Assembly (NCBI RefSeq): GCF_002257585.1
Contig: NZ_CP022743.1
Coordinates: forward strand, 2,356,001 to 2,420,000
DNA: 64,000 nucleotides
DNA from: Mucilaginibacter xinganensis
Lineage (GTDB): Bacteria > Bacteroidota > Bacteroidia > Sphingobacteriales > Sphingobacteriaceae
Direction of reading: 5' to 3'
Shown: positions 9,735 through 18,574 of the stretch, piece after piece
Numbering within the stretch: position 1 is the first letter of the stretch
How the letters are laid out: each line of letters opens with the position of its first letter
Translations under genes and position numbers: made by a program
The notes under the pieces: generated by a model
Seen by the model: the letters and a program-made list of their open reading frames with translations, nothing else
Databases searched by the model: none
What the model was told of the DNA's origin: nothing

Positions 9735-9875
9735 ATCCCCTGTTTCGAGTTTATTTTAAATTCATTTACAATTACATTTTTGTAATTATTTAGATGAACA
9801 GTGTAAATGTGACTCAAAAAAATAATAAGGGTAACTGATAACAGGGCGAAGCTGAAAAAAGCGTGGGTGAAGCGT

Positions 9876-10655
9876 TTAGCTATTCATCCAGCTTTTAAAC
9901 TGGGGCACGCGAACTTTGCTGATGATTATGCTTTCGGGTGGAGCAGGCTTAACTTTAACAGACAAGCGCCCGTTAAAATAAAAGTCAACTTCGCTAATTT
10001 CTTTTCGGTTGATGATGAATTGTCGGTTAGCACGGAAAAATAACATGGGATCAAGCTGCTGCTCCAATTGTTCCATCGTAAAATCAACTATATATTGGCG
10101 TGCATCGTTTGTATGCGCATATACCAGCTCATTAGCTGTATAAAACCATGCAATCGTCGCAGTTTCTACCGGAATCAATTTATCCCTGAAGTGCACAAGA
10201 AAAGACCTTTTGTAGGATACTGGGGCTGCATTTAGCTGCGCTATAATTTCGGAGACATTAAACGCAACGGATTCTTCATTTACAGAAGTTACCAGCGTTT
10301 TAAATTTGTTGATGGCTTTTTCAACCTCCTGCTGATCAAAAGGTTTAAGGATATAATCAATGCCATTATTTTTAAAAGCCTGTATGGCATAATCGTTATA
10401 TGCCGTGACAAATATTACAGGTTTAACAAGGTTCACGTGTTTGAAAATATCGAAAGAAAGTCCGTCGTTTAAACGGATATCCATAAAAATAAGGTCGTAG
10501 TTATTGGGGTTTTCGATAAACCATTCTACCGCCTCTTCCACTCCTGTTTGTATAGAAATTACCTTTATCACCGGGTCAATCGTTTGCAGTACATATGCAA
10601 GATTACGAGCCGTAACCGGTTCATCTTCAATTATGGCAATTCTAATTTGCTTCAT
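9876..10655 (-). CDS. LytTR family response regulator
   Basis: A 259-residue two-component response regulator. Residues 1-120 are a CheY-like receiver with the acidic pocket at Glu10-Asp11-Glu12, phospho-acceptor Asp59 (FMDIRL) and the conserved Thr/Lys (FVTAYN, ILKPFD). Residues about 150-259 are a LytTR DNA-binding domain (RSFLVHFRDKLIPVE; FFRANRQFIINRKEI). Its ATG overlaps the stop of the kinase gene by 4 bp, so translation is coupled and the two are partners. The Asp box reads MDIRLNDG as in LytR/AlgR regulators. The targets are unknown; the adjacent envelope genes are candidates (inference). Confidence 0.95.
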   Translation of the reverse strand: MKQIRIAIIEDEPVTARNLAYVLQTIDPVIKVISIQTGVEEAVEWFIENPNNYDLIFMDIRLNDGLSFDIFKHVNLVKPVIFVTAYNDYAIQAFKNNGIDYILKPFDQQEVEKAINKFKTLVTSVNEESVAFNVSEIIAQLNAAPVSYKRSFLVHFRDKLIPVETATIAWFYTANELVYAHTNDARQYIVDFTMEQLEQQLDPMLFFRANRQFIINRKEISEVDFYFNGRLSVKVKPAPPESIIISKVRVPQFKSWMNS

Positions 10656-11674
10656 CTTTGTATGGGTAATTTAACGCTAAAGCTATCGGTTGTTTTATTG
10701 ATTACTATTTCATCATGCATAAGTATTCTAACGCGGCTGCTTAAGTTAGAAAGGCCTATGCCGGTACTGTTTTCAGGCCGCGGTATTGCCTGCAGGTTAT
10801 TACTGACAACCAGCTGATAATCGGCAATGAAAATTTCCACCCTTAAAGGTTTTTTTTTCGAAGCTGAATTGTGCTTCGCTGCGTTTTCAAGCAATGGTTG
10901 CAGTGATAGGTGAGGGACTTTGAAATTAAGGTATTCAGTATCAATAGCTATCGTTAAAACAAATGCTTCTTCAAACCTCATTTTAAGCAGTTGTTCATAC
11001 GATCGGATCATGTTTAACTCCTCCTCAATAGTTGCCATCTGGTTTCCAGACTGGTCCAGTGAATATCTGAATATTTTTGAAAGATGATTGATGAAATACT
11101 GTGCCTTAACCGGATCTTCTCTAACAACGCCTGAAAGTGTGCTTAGTGAATTAAATAAGAAATGGGGGTTAAGCTGTTCTTTTAATAGTTCAAGCTCCGC
11201 TTCAAGGTATACAGTTTTTAATTGCTCATTCTCCTTTTCTTTTTTTTGAGCGATACGCAGCAAAAGGATGATTTTTATAAGGATAGCTGCCAGAATTGTT
11301 GTTAAAAAATATCTTGAAATGTATCCTAACCAGTAAATATTACGCAACTGTGTGTGTATAAAGCTATGGCGTTGTACGATTCCGCCAACAATGCAGCAAA
11401 ATAATAAGAGCAGGAAGTTTAGAAAGTACGCGAGCAGTTTTCGTTGATTATTGCGGTAGATAAATAAAATACTGCTGGTTGTTAAGTTTAGGTAAAACAG
11501 CAGGTAACAAAAGCCAAAGTTGAAAGTAACCTGGAAAATAAGTTCTGCAAGGTTAAAATGCCAATAGTGTGCAACAAGCCCATCGGTTTTGAGTGCGAGT
11601 AATCTCGGGCTGTTCATCATTACAGCTATGAGCAAAGAACTATACCAACAAATTCGCCTTTCAGTTTTGTTCAT
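10652..11674 (-). CDS. LytS-like sensor histidine kinase (His_kinase family)
   Basis: A 340-residue membrane kinase. About four hydrophobic segments fill residues 10-160 (for example LLAYFLNFLLLLFCCIVGGI and YFLTTILAAILIKIILLL), with no extracytoplasmic domain of note, so it probably senses within or near the membrane. A short coiled coil leads to the His_kinase motif (EQLNPHFLFNSLSTLSG) and a C-terminal HATPase with the N box (PLLENAAKHN) and G box (GIGLSNLSSRV). It is cotranscribed with the LytTR regulator through a 4-bp overlap. Typical for the two-gene LytS/LytR arrangement in Bacteroidota. Confidence 0.95.
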   Translation of the reverse strand: MNKTERRICWYSSLLIAVMMNSPRLLALKTDGLVAHYWHFNLAELIFQVTFNFGFCYLLFYLNLTTSSILFIYRNNQRKLLAYFLNFLLLLFCCIVGGIVQRHSFIHTQLRNIYWLGYISRYFLTTILAAILIKIILLLRIAQKKEKENEQLKTVYLEAELELLKEQLNPHFLFNSLSTLSGVVREDPVKAQYFINHLSKIFRYSLDQSGNQMATIEEELNMIRSYEQLLKMRFEEAFVLTIAIDTEYLNFKVPHLSLQPLLENAAKHNSASKKKPLRVEIFIADYQLVVSNNLQAIPRPENSTGIGLSNLSSRVRILMHDEIVINKTTDSFSVKLPIQR

Positions 11675-11750
11675 AGGGTGAAAATAGCAGCCGTTAATTT
11701 AGGTTATAAATATACTTAGGTGAAGCTGAAAAATTGGCGGGCGAGGCAAC

Positions 11751-11779
11751 AAAAAAGGGTGAACCAGCGGTCCACCCTT
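11751..11779 (-). terminator. Intrinsic terminator of the Gly-rich protein gene
   Basis: On the minus strand AAGGGTGGACC pairs with GGTTCACCCTT around a 3-base loop and runs into six T residues, 22 bp after the stop codon. Confidence 0.85.
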
Positions 11780-11801
11780 AAAAGGATAATTTTATAAATT
11801 T

Positions 11802-12935
11802 TTAGTTTTGGGGCTCATCGGCAGGAGTACTTACAACTTTGTACACCCTGTTGCCGCTGGTGTCTGTTGTTTCCTGGTAATATACATCATCCGGCGAAAC
11901 GTAAAGTGTTTGGCCGTTAATGTGTATCGTTCTTGAGCCCTCCGGTAATTCGTTATAAATATCACCCGATTTAGGCATCGGCGCGGCCTGTCCGTTATCA
12001 ACACCCTGTCCCTGGTTGGTCTCTAACTGGCCATCCTTTCCGGCAATAACATAAGTTTGTGTGCCGTCATCTTTTGTAACCGGTTGATAATAAACCCCGT
12101 TAAGTTCATAATACTGCTCGCCGTTAATAGTAATTGCTTGTGCATTTGCCGGCAACTGGCTGATCTCAGCACCAAGCGGTGGTTCAACAACAGTGTATTG
12201 GCTGTTATTATATTGATAGTAAAAGCCATTGCTATAATAGTACTGAAGATCTCCCCAATAAAAAGGATAATAGCCGTAAGGTAAAACACCTATGCTAAAG
12301 CCTAACCTTGGATAATACAAGCTGCCATAAAAGCCACCATTGTAAAAGTAACCGCCACGGTAACCCCAGTAACTGCGGCCACCCCAATAGCTTGGTCCGT
12401 AATAATAACCACGGCCGTAATAACGCCCGCCATAACCGCCGCGACCATAATATCCACCGCGACCATAATATCCACCGCGACCGTAATATCCACTGCGAGA
12501 CCCGGTATAACCCCGTGCACCAATGTATCCGCGAGCGCCTGAATAGCCGCGGGTTACGCCGGCACGGCCACCGTTAAAGCGGGAATATCCCTGAGTTGAA
12601 GGACGTGAACCAAATGAATTACCCCTTGGTGAAGAAATATTTGGCCGCTGACTAAAGCCACCTGATCGTGGAGAAACCATCGTACGGCCTGAAAACCCGC
12701 CGGAGCGTGATCCACCAGAAAATCCGCCGGAGCGTGATCCACCGGAAAAGCCACTGCTAACACGTCCACCGCTGCCGCCACCGCTGAAGTGACCACCGCC
12801 ACCGCCGCCAACGTGTCCGCCGCCGCCACCACCTCCGCTGCCGCCCCTGTGTTGAGCGTTAGCCGGAAAAGCTAAAAACAAGCAAAGCAACCCGCTCAGG
12901 CTTGTGAATGCAAAATATTTTAATGCCTTTTTCAT
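11802..12935 (-). CDS. Gly/Tyr/Arg-rich secreted protein with C-terminal DUF6515-like domain
   Basis: A 377-residue exported protein with a signal peptide (cleavage near PANAQH). Residues 28-200 are low-complexity Gly-rich, first Gly/Ser/Arg (SRSGGFSGG repeats), then Gly/Tyr/Arg (YYGRGG repeats), then aromatic. The C-terminal 150 residues contain two similar modules, each with a YYQ-type strand pair (ITINGEQYYELNGVYYQPV; IHINGQTLYVSPDDVYYQE), as in DUF6515 proteins of Sphingobacteria. The repeats are encoded by tandem DNA repeats, so length may vary between strains. Function unknown; the composition suggests an envelope or extracellular matrix role (inference). Confidence 0.8.
   Translation of the reverse strand: MKKALKYFAFTSLSGLLCLFLAFPANAQHRGGSGGGGGGGHVGGGGGGHFSGGGSGGRVSSGFSGGSRSGGFSGGSRSGGFSGRTMVSPRSGGFSQRPNISSPRGNSFGSRPSTQGYSRFNGGRAGVTRGYSGARGYIGARGYTGSRSGYYGRGGYYGRGGYYGRGGYGGRYYGRGYYYGPSYWGGRSYWGYRGGYFYNGGFYGSLYYPRLGFSIGVLPYGYYPFYWGDLQYYYSNGFYYQYNNSQYTVVEPPLGAEISQLPANAQAITINGEQYYELNGVYYQPVTKDDGTQTYVIAGKDGQLETNQGQGVDNGQAAPMPKSGDIYNELPEGSRTIHINGQTLYVSPDDVYYQETTDTSGNRVYKVVSTPADEPQN
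12441..12494. repeat. Three tandem 18-bp repeats inside the Gly-rich gene
   Basis: Units at 12441-12458, 12459-12476 and 12477-12494 differ at two positions in the last copy and encode a repeated 6-residue GGYYGR unit. Confidence 0.9.
12697..12750. repeat. Two tandem 27-bp repeats inside the Gly-rich gene
   Basis: Units at 12697-12723 and 12724-12750 encode a repeated 9-residue FSGGSRSGG unit. Confidence 0.85.
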
Positions 12936-13146
12936 GTTGATATTTATGACAGTTTATACTGTTCCTTTTTTAATTGACTATTAATTATTAAAACGGTTTA
13001 ATGTTCAGATAATTATTTTATTCAATAACTATGCCTGCATAATTTTCAGCAGTTTATTTTGATAAGGCTTATTCAAAATTCTTTGATATTTATATATTAG
13101 CAGTGTTTGATTTTTAAATCAAACACCTAATTAAATCAGATAAAAA

Positions 13147-13620
13147 ATGATAAAAGATACCCATTCGTTAAACCAGGTGGCCGAGTTTCATACTACGTTT
13201 AAACATCCTGTTCTAAAACAACCAGCCATACCATCAAAAGAAAGAAGCGCATTAAGGATTTCTCTCCTGGCTGAGGAATTGAAGGAACTGCAGCAAGCGG
13301 TAGACGACAATGATTTAGTTGAAGTTGCCGATGCCTTATGCGATCTGCAATATGTACTTTCAGGTGCCATACTGGAATTCGGCTTGGGCGAAAAATTTAA
13401 AGAATTATTTGATGAGGTTCACCGTTCAAATATGAGTAAGGCTTGCAGTACAGTAGAAGAGGCTGAAAAAACAATAGCACATTACAAAACCACAGCCGGT
13501 ACAGACTCCTATCATAAAGAAATTGACGGCTTGTTTTTAGTTTACCGCGCCGGTGATCATAAAACTTTAAAATCTATAAACTATTCGCCCGCTGCTCTTA
13601 AATCAATTTTAGAGAAATAA
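13147..13620 (+). CDS. MazG-like nucleoside triphosphate pyrophosphohydrolase family protein
   Basis: A 157-residue protein of the all-alpha NTP pyrophosphatase superfamily. The metal-binding helix pair is visible as EELKELQQA at residues about 43-51 and VEVADALCDLQYV at about 59-71, giving the EExxE...ExxD arrangement. Members hydrolyse (d)NTPs or related nucleotides to the monophosphate and pyrophosphate and may clean the nucleotide pool. The fold is of the single-domain MazG/phosphoribosyl-ATP pyrophosphatase-like type, with an extra C-terminal 40 residues. It stands alone between a divergent and a convergent gene. The nucleotide preferred cannot be told. Confidence 0.85.
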   Translation: MIKDTHSLNQVAEFHTTFKHPVLKQPAIPSKERSALRISLLAEELKELQQAVDDNDLVEVADALCDLQYVLSGAILEFGLGEKFKELFDEVHRSNMSKACSTVEEAEKTIAHYKTTAGTDSYHKEIDGLFLVYRAGDHKTLKSINYSPAALKSILEK

Positions 13621-13631
13621 CGGATCAACAT

Positions 13632-13667
13632 AAAAGGCATGCTCCTCAATGTGAAGGCATGCCTTTT
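13632..13667. terminator. Bidirectional intrinsic terminator
   Basis: A perfect 11-bp stem (AAAAGGCATGC with GCATGCCTTTT) sits between convergent genes, with A and T tracts on the two sides, so it can serve both strands. Confidence 0.85.
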
Positions 13668-13693
13668 ATGTTATAATATAGTCCGGAATTTTC

Positions 13694-14860
13694 TTACACC
13701 CGCAAAAAAGTCTTTTTCTGATACAGGTAATAAAGAAATACCCATTTTACCAAAACAAAAGTTATCGCCATTAATACGGCCCCATAAGGTTCACCGGCTA
13801 ATTGCCCCAGCCATTTGAAAAACCCTTCGTTAGTGTAGTTCCATTTTATAAAGTGACCTGAAATATAGATCAGGATGGAGTTCATACCAATTACCTTGAA
13901 AAAGAACGCCCATTTCTGAAATCCCAAAACATCAATTACATAGTAAAAAAGCGCCATTAACAACAGGCTTAAGCCGCCTACGTGCATCACAAATGAACTT
14001 GACCAAAGATTTTTGTTTATGGGAAAATCAATATTCCAGATCTGTGCAACGAGCAGAAATATAACGCCCGCAATTACTAGGCGCAGTGTTTTTGCATTTT
14101 GTGACAATGTTTTATTCTTTAACGTTAGCCCGGCCATTATGCCTAATAACCCGGTACTGATAGCAGGAATAGTAGAGAACAAACCTTCCGGGTCATGCAT
14201 GTTAGGCTTGCCGTTAGGGAATGGTACGTATAAATGCCCGGGTAATATAGACCGGTCAATATACGACGCGAAGTTGCCTTCAGGGGTGAGATCGCCCGGA
14301 TGAAAGCCTGGAGCTGACGTAAATTTCAGCAGCAGGTAATAACCCACGATAAAGAAAAAGAACCAAAAAATAAGCGCATATTCCTTTGCATACAGGTAAA
14401 TAATATTTGCAAACAGGTAAGCAATACCGATGCGCCCCAGTACGCTTGGAAAGCGGAACTCGGCAATTGGCCTTAATTGAAGGCCATTATTTACTAAGAA
14501 CCCTAAAAGTATTAATATAAGGGTCCTTTTTAACACCCTTAATAATAATTGTTCTTTTGTTTTTCCTTTCTCCAACTCACGGCCAACAGAAAAAGGTGTC
14601 GAAACCCCCGCCATAAACAGAAATAGCGGAAAGATCAGATCGTAAACATGAAACCCATTCCAGTCCGGATGGGTAAACTGATTTGCAAGGGTATTCCAAA
14701 AAGGAGATTGACCATGTGTGGCTTCTTTCATGGCATGCCAGATCTCGTCTGCACCCATAATCCAGAACATATCGAACCCTCTGAGGGCATCTAGAGAGAA
14801 CAGTCGGGTAGGAGTGGCATCGAAATCGTCTGCCGGTTGTTGTTTTGCTGATAGGGTCAT
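13694..14860 (-). CDS. DUF5009 / heparan-alpha-glucosaminide N-acetyltransferase-like membrane protein
   Basis: A 388-residue multi-pass membrane protein. The N-terminal LFSLDALRGFDMFWIMG motif and the FHVYDLIFPLFLFMAGVS segment are signatures of the NagX/YeiB-like acyltransferase group related to lysosomal heparan-alpha-glucosaminide N-acetyltransferase. About ten hydrophobic helices follow. Members are thought to acetylate or otherwise acylate sugars at the membrane, using acetyl-CoA from the cytoplasm. The start codon at 14860 gives a short soluble N-terminus before the motif. It is monocistronic, converging on the MazG-like gene. The sugar substrate is unknown. Confidence 0.85.
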   Translation of the reverse strand: MTLSAKQQPADDFDATPTRLFSLDALRGFDMFWIMGADEIWHAMKEATHGQSPFWNTLANQFTHPDWNGFHVYDLIFPLFLFMAGVSTPFSVGRELEKGKTKEQLLLRVLKRTLILILLGFLVNNGLQLRPIAEFRFPSVLGRIGIAYLFANIIYLYAKEYALIFWFFFFIVGYYLLLKFTSAPGFHPGDLTPEGNFASYIDRSILPGHLYVPFPNGKPNMHDPEGLFSTIPAISTGLLGIMAGLTLKNKTLSQNAKTLRLVIAGVIFLLVAQIWNIDFPINKNLWSSSFVMHVGGLSLLLMALFYYVIDVLGFQKWAFFFKVIGMNSILIYISGHFIKWNYTNEGFFKWLGQLAGEPYGAVLMAITFVLVKWVFLYYLYQKKTFLRV

Positions 14861-14934
14861 TCCTGTTTAATTATTAGGTTATAATTACAGGAAAGATATA
14901 GTTTTTAAATAAATTTTCAAAGTGGATTTGCTTT

Positions 14935-15006
14935 GTTAAAAAAGCTGTAAATGTTGCCCGTACCAAAAAAACAACAATTTTGTTTACGCCTGTACAACAT
15001 TTACAG
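14935..15006 (-). terminator. Terminator of the sigma-54 regulator gene
   Basis: On the minus strand a perfect 13-bp stem (arms 14943-14955 and 14994-15006) with a 38-base loop is followed by six T residues, just 9 bp after the regulator's stop codon. Confidence 0.75.
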
Positions 15007-15015
15007 CATGGGTGT

Positions 15016-16392
15016 CTATTCCCCGCGTTTCAATCCAAATTTCTCAATTTTGCTGTACAAATGGCTTCGTTGAATGTCAATGTCATCAGCAGTTTTTGAC
15101 ACGTTCCAGTTGTTTTTCTCGAGCTTAAATTTAATATACTCGCGTTCGGCAAAATCCTTATATTCCTGGAAATTTGTAAACTGGTCAAAATCAGTTTGAG
15201 GGGTTGCATTACCAATCGTCGGCACCTCCGGCGTTGATGGATTTGCAAATGCCCTTACATCGCTGTCGGTAATTGTTCTGTCGCTTAAAATTATTAAACG
15301 CTCAACCATATTCCTCAGCTCACGAATGTTTCCTGTCCACGGAAGTGCCTTAAGGGCCTCGAGTGCCGCTTCAGAGATTTTTTTAACCGGCATGCCATAA
15401 TCATTGCAAACCTCGTCTAAAAAGCTTTGCGTAAGCAGAGCGATGTCATCCTTACGGTCAGTAAGTGGTGGGACATGGATTAATATTACGCTCAGACGGT
15501 GGTAAAGGTCCATACGGAAATTGCCGGCCTCTATTTCTTTTAATAGGTCTTTATTGGTTGCAGCTACAACACGAACATCCACTTCAATCTCTTTTTCACC
15601 GCCTACACGGGTTATTTTGTTTTCCTGAAGTGCGCGTAATACCTTAGCCTGGGTTGATGAGCTCATATCCCCGATTTCGTCAAGAAACAGCGTTCCGCCG
15701 TTTGCCGACTCAAATTTTCCAATCCGTTGTTTTATAGCAGATGTAAATGAACCTTTCTCATGTCCAAATAATTCACTTTCAATCAGTTCTGAGGGTATTG
15801 CAGCGCAGTTAACCTCAATTAATGGCGCGTTTGAGCGATTGGATTTTTCGTGCAGCCAGCGGGCAACCAGTTCTTTACCACTGCCGTTCGCACCGGTAAT
15901 CAGTACGCGCGCGTCGGTAGGGGCCACGCGGTCAATGGTTTCTTTTATTTTTAAAATGGCTTGTGAATCGCCAAGGATAGGGCGTACTTTTGAAACCTTT
16001 CTCTTTAATACTTTAGCCTCGGTAACCAGGCTCCCTCTGTCAAGCGCATTCCTTACCGTGATGAGCAGGCGGTTAAGATCTGGTGGTTTTGAAATAAAGT
16101 CAAATGCCCCTTTTTTGCTGGCCTCAATAGCTGTTTCAACCGTTCCATGACCAGATATCATAATAAAAGGAAGATCGGGTTTAATGTTCAGGCCCGCTGT
16201 AAGTACTTCCATTCCGTCCATCCGGTTCATTTTTATATCGCACAGCACAAGATCGTAATCGTTCTTTTTAATTAGTTCCAGCCCGTCGATGCCATTATCA
16301 ACATCTTCTACTATGTAATCTTCGTATTCCAGTATTTCGCGAAGGGTGCTCCGGATCGCACGTTCATCATCAATTATTAAAATTTTAGCCAT
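15016..16392 (-). CDS. NtrC-type sigma-54-dependent response regulator
   Basis: A 458-residue activator of sigma-54 RNA polymerase. Residues 1-120 are a receiver with phospho-acceptor Asp52 (LCDIKM). Residues about 140-370 are the AAA+ domain: Walker A GANGSGKE (167-174), Walker B LFLDE (235-239), and a sigma-54 contact loop that reads GSFTSA (214-219) instead of GAFTGA. The last 45 residues are a Fis-type helix-turn-helix (NVSKTADDIDIQRSHLYSKIEKFG). I start at 16392 (MAKILIIDDE), since the 23 residues before it are unlike a receiver start. No kinase is adjacent, so the partner is elsewhere. Confidence 0.94.
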   Translation of the reverse strand: MAKILIIDDERAIRSTLREILEYEDYIVEDVDNGIDGLELIKKNDYDLVLCDIKMNRMDGMEVLTAGLNIKPDLPFIMISGHGTVETAIEASKKGAFDFISKPPDLNRLLITVRNALDRGSLVTEAKVLKRKVSKVRPILGDSQAILKIKETIDRVAPTDARVLITGANGSGKELVARWLHEKSNRSNAPLIEVNCAAIPSELIESELFGHEKGSFTSAIKQRIGKFESANGGTLFLDEIGDMSSSTQAKVLRALQENKITRVGGEKEIEVDVRVVAATNKDLLKEIEAGNFRMDLYHRLSVILIHVPPLTDRKDDIALLTQSFLDEVCNDYGMPVKKISEAALEALKALPWTGNIRELRNMVERLIILSDRTITDSDVRAFANPSTPEVPTIGNATPQTDFDQFTNFQEYKDFAEREYIKFKLEKNNWNVSKTADDIDIQRSHLYSKIEKFGLKRGE

Positions 16393-16540
16393 TTCGGTTT
16401 TATGTTTTCTGTTGGTAGTATGATATCGCGAATATATATAATTGTATAGAAAAACAAACACTTTTTTTGAAGGAAGGTTTTAAGAACTGTATTTTTTGAA
16501 GCAGGTTAAGGGTCTTGCATATTTACCCAGGCTTACAAAA

Positions 16541-16572
16541 ATAAATAACCCCTCTCTTTTCACGGAGAGGGG
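16541..16572 (-). terminator. Intrinsic terminator after rnpB
   Basis: On the minus strand CCCCTCTC pairs with GAGAGGGG around a loop of 8 bases and is followed by a T-rich tract, directly after the predicted RNase P RNA 3' end. Confidence 0.85.
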
Positions 16573-16577
16573 CATAT

Positions 16578-16986
16578 CAGCAGCAAACCTGTAAGCCGGG
16601 TTCTGTGCCATAATAGCTAAAAGTTATTATGGTTTCTATCATTAATCTGGCCCTGCCATTGCTGGCAGGTTCAATCAACCTACCCATCCTGACGACCCCG
16701 ATAAATCGGGATTCGGGAACGAGCAGCTCCGCTTTCAGGACCTATTTGGTTTTTCAACTCCTGAGGTTTACCGCGATCCCGGTCGCCCGGAAAAGCCGTG
16801 AGCTCTTACCTCACGTTTTCACCCTTACCTGGTTCTGGCAGATGCCGGAACCAGGCGGTTTATTTTCTGTGGCACTTGCTGTCGCCGGCTGACGGCGCCT
16901 TCCCGTTAGGAAGCAGGATGCTCTATGTTGCCCGGACTTTCCTCCGTCCTGATAAATCAGAACAGCGATAGAACGTTTTGCGGCGT
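16578..16986 (-). ncRNA. rnpB: RNase P RNA, bacterial class A
   Basis: Catalytic RNA of RNase P, which matures tRNA 5' ends. On the minus strand the 5' half holds the conserved GAGGAAAGTCCGGGC core (about 16930-16945) and later the 3' core ACAGAACCCGGCTTAC (about 16587-16605). The ends can pair as P1 (GCCGCAAAAC with GGTTTGCTGC). The middle has the ordered long hairpins expected of class A. About 405 nt is of normal length. The ends are inferred from P1 pairing and may be off by several bases. An intrinsic terminator follows at once. Confidence 0.95.
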
Positions 16987-17061
16987 AAAAATAGGCTTTT
17001 TAGTTTATAGTTGCTTGAATATAGCTTAAGCGTATAAGCCATTGTTGATATTGATAATTAA

Positions 17062-17478
17062 CTAGCGGCACTTTGCCAGGTCTGCATTAACTTTTTCAGT
17101 ATTTATAGTCGGCATTTTATTGCCAAAAGAATTGGTGATATAGGTAAGTACCTGCGCTATTTCTAAAGGGGCTAGATCATCCGGCGGCATTTCGCCCTCA
17201 TAGTTTTTATTGTTAATGGTGATATTTCCTTTCAGGCCCTTTTTAATGAAGCAGGCAAGTACTTCCCGGTTATTTTTTAGATAAGCCGAGTCGGTTAAAG
17301 AAGGTATAAGCCCTTGAAGGCCTTCCCCTTTTGCACCGTGGCAATTTTGGCAATGAACCTGGTAAACTGTACTTCCGTTTACATAATACCGGTTAAACTC
17401 TATGATTTCATCACTTTGACACGATACTACCATTGCAACCAGCGCGAAACAGATGACGATTATAAATTTCAATCTCAT
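17062..17478 (-). CDS. Cytochrome c family lipoprotein
   Basis: A 138-residue envelope c-type cytochrome. The signal peptide ends in a lipobox (VVSC, Cys20). Haem attachment is CQNCH (Cys43, Cys46, His47) and the likely axial Met is in GEMPPDDL. Size and motif fit a class I monohaem cytochrome. Its ATG overlaps the SCO gene stop by 4 bp, so it is the last gene of a three-gene operon. With SCO next to it, a role in electron delivery to, or assembly of, a terminal oxidase is likely (inference). Confidence 0.93.
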   Translation of the reverse strand: MRLKFIIVICFALVAMVVSCQSDEIIEFNRYYVNGSTVYQVHCQNCHGAKGEGLQGLIPSLTDSAYLKNNREVLACFIKKGLKGNITINNKNYEGEMPPDDLAPLEIAQVLTYITNSFGNKMPTINTEKVNADLAKCR

Positions 17479-18128
17479 TTGGACGCTTTTTGATCGGGCT
17501 CAGCCATCAGTATTTTAATGTCTGCAGTCATTTTTTCAACTTCTTTAGGGTCGGTGCCCTGGTAAGTGCCGCGGATGCGTTTTTGTTTATCTATGAGTAT
17601 AAAGTAGCCGTCGTGTACGTATTGCCCTTGCGGGTTTTTTTCCTGTAGCGACACTAAATAGCTTTTTGCTATGGTGTAAGTATCGTTTTTTTGCCCGTGT
17701 AATAACCACCAGATATTACCGGTGATGCCCAGCTTATCGGCATATCTTTTCAGCACAGGTACCGTATCATATTTGGGGTCGATGGTATGCGATATAATTC
17801 TGAAATCGTTATTGCTTTTAAACTCATTGTAAACAGGTAACATGTTACGATGCATAACAGGACAAATGTTTGGGCAGGTAGTGAAAAAGAAATCGGCTAC
17901 ATAAATTTTCCCATCCAGACTTTTTTCAGTTATGGTATCGCCATATTGGTTAACAAATTTAAAGGCAGGGATAGTTTGGTAAATGGTGTCGGTTACTTGT
18001 TGGCCGTTAACGCTTTTTGTAACTGCTTGTTTACTGCCATAAATCGGCAAGGTAGTATTGGTATTGCTATTAAGTTTGCACGCACTCCACAGCATCGTCA
18101 ATGCTATTGCATAAACCAGTTTCTTCAT
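17475..18128 (-). CDS. SCO1/SenC family copper chaperone lipoprotein
   Basis: A 217-residue lipoprotein (lipobox LWSAC, Cys17) with a thioredoxin-like fold. The copper site is complete: CPNIC (Cys85, Cys89) and His172 in YVHDGYFI. SCO proteins deliver copper to, or reduce, the CuA site of cytochrome c oxidase. I start at 18128 (MKKLVYAI), because the upstream extension lacks a signal peptide and would overlap the preceding gene. There is 1 bp between the upstream lipoprotein gene's stop and this ATG, and a 4-bp overlap with the cytochrome gene downstream. Confidence 0.94.
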   Translation of the reverse strand: MKKLVYAIALTMLWSACKLNSNTNTTLPIYGSKQAVTKSVNGQQVTDTIYQTIPAFKFVNQYGDTITEKSLDGKIYVADFFFTTCPNICPVMHRNMLPVYNEFKSNNDFRIISHTIDPKYDTVPVLKRYADKLGITGNIWWLLHGQKNDTYTIAKSYLVSLQEKNPQGQYVHDGYFILIDKQKRIRGTYQGTDPKEVEKMTADIKILMAEPDQKASK

Positions 18129-18129
18129 G

Positions 18130-18531
18130 TTATTTGATTTTTTTAAGATATAAATCTGATTCTTTAACGGCAACGTTCAATTGTGAATCTATGTTCATTA
18201 TCAGCTTTTTCTGATCATTCATGTATCTTATAACTTCTTCGTCAGATTTTCCTTTTTGTTCGTAGTCGAATTTATGCATCCAGTCTTCCATGGCATCCTC
18301 GGCTGCAGTAAGTTTTTTACTAAGCATAATGGCGGTGTCCTTTGTGGCTAATGTGTTCTGCTTTAAAATTGTGTCCAGCTTCATTCGGTTTGCTATCACT
18401 TTTCCGTCAACTTCCATTACTTTTTCGTGCACTTTCATAACGTCATCCATAATAGCGCTTTTTTCAGCCTTTTTATTGCTACAGCTAAACAGTACACCGC
18501 AGGCAAACAATAGTAATAGTGTTTTTTTCAT
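18130..18531 (-). CDS. Hypothetical lipoprotein in the SCO/cytochrome c operon
   Basis: A 133-residue lipoprotein (lipobox LFSC, Cys17 followed by SNKK). The mature part is helical and charged, with Met/Lys/Asp-rich segments (MDDVMKVHEKVMEVDGKVIANRMKLD; only partly quoted helix), consistent with a coiled coil at the inner face of the outer membrane. It has no recognised domain. It is the first gene of the operon with the SCO and cytochrome c genes, which suggests an accessory role in respiratory metal handling (inference). Several Met and one His could in principle bind copper, but no motif proves it. Confidence 0.8.
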   Translation of the reverse strand: MKKTLLLLFACGVLFSCSNKKAEKSAIMDDVMKVHEKVMEVDGKVIANRMKLDTILKQNTLATKDTAIMLSKKLTAAEDAMEDWMHKFDYEQKGKSDEEVIRYMNDQKKLIMNIDSQLNVAVKESDLYLKKIK

Positions 18532-18574
18532 TTAATGGTTATTTGGGTTCAAATTTAATCAACAATGAAGTTAG

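Noticed and set aside
12441..12494. CRISPR-like repeat array
   Set aside because: The units are contiguous, without spacers, and encode protein repeats.
12302..12832. Long open frames on both strands over the Gly-rich gene
   Set aside because: They are products of the repetitive GC-rich coding sequence, with improbable amino acid composition.
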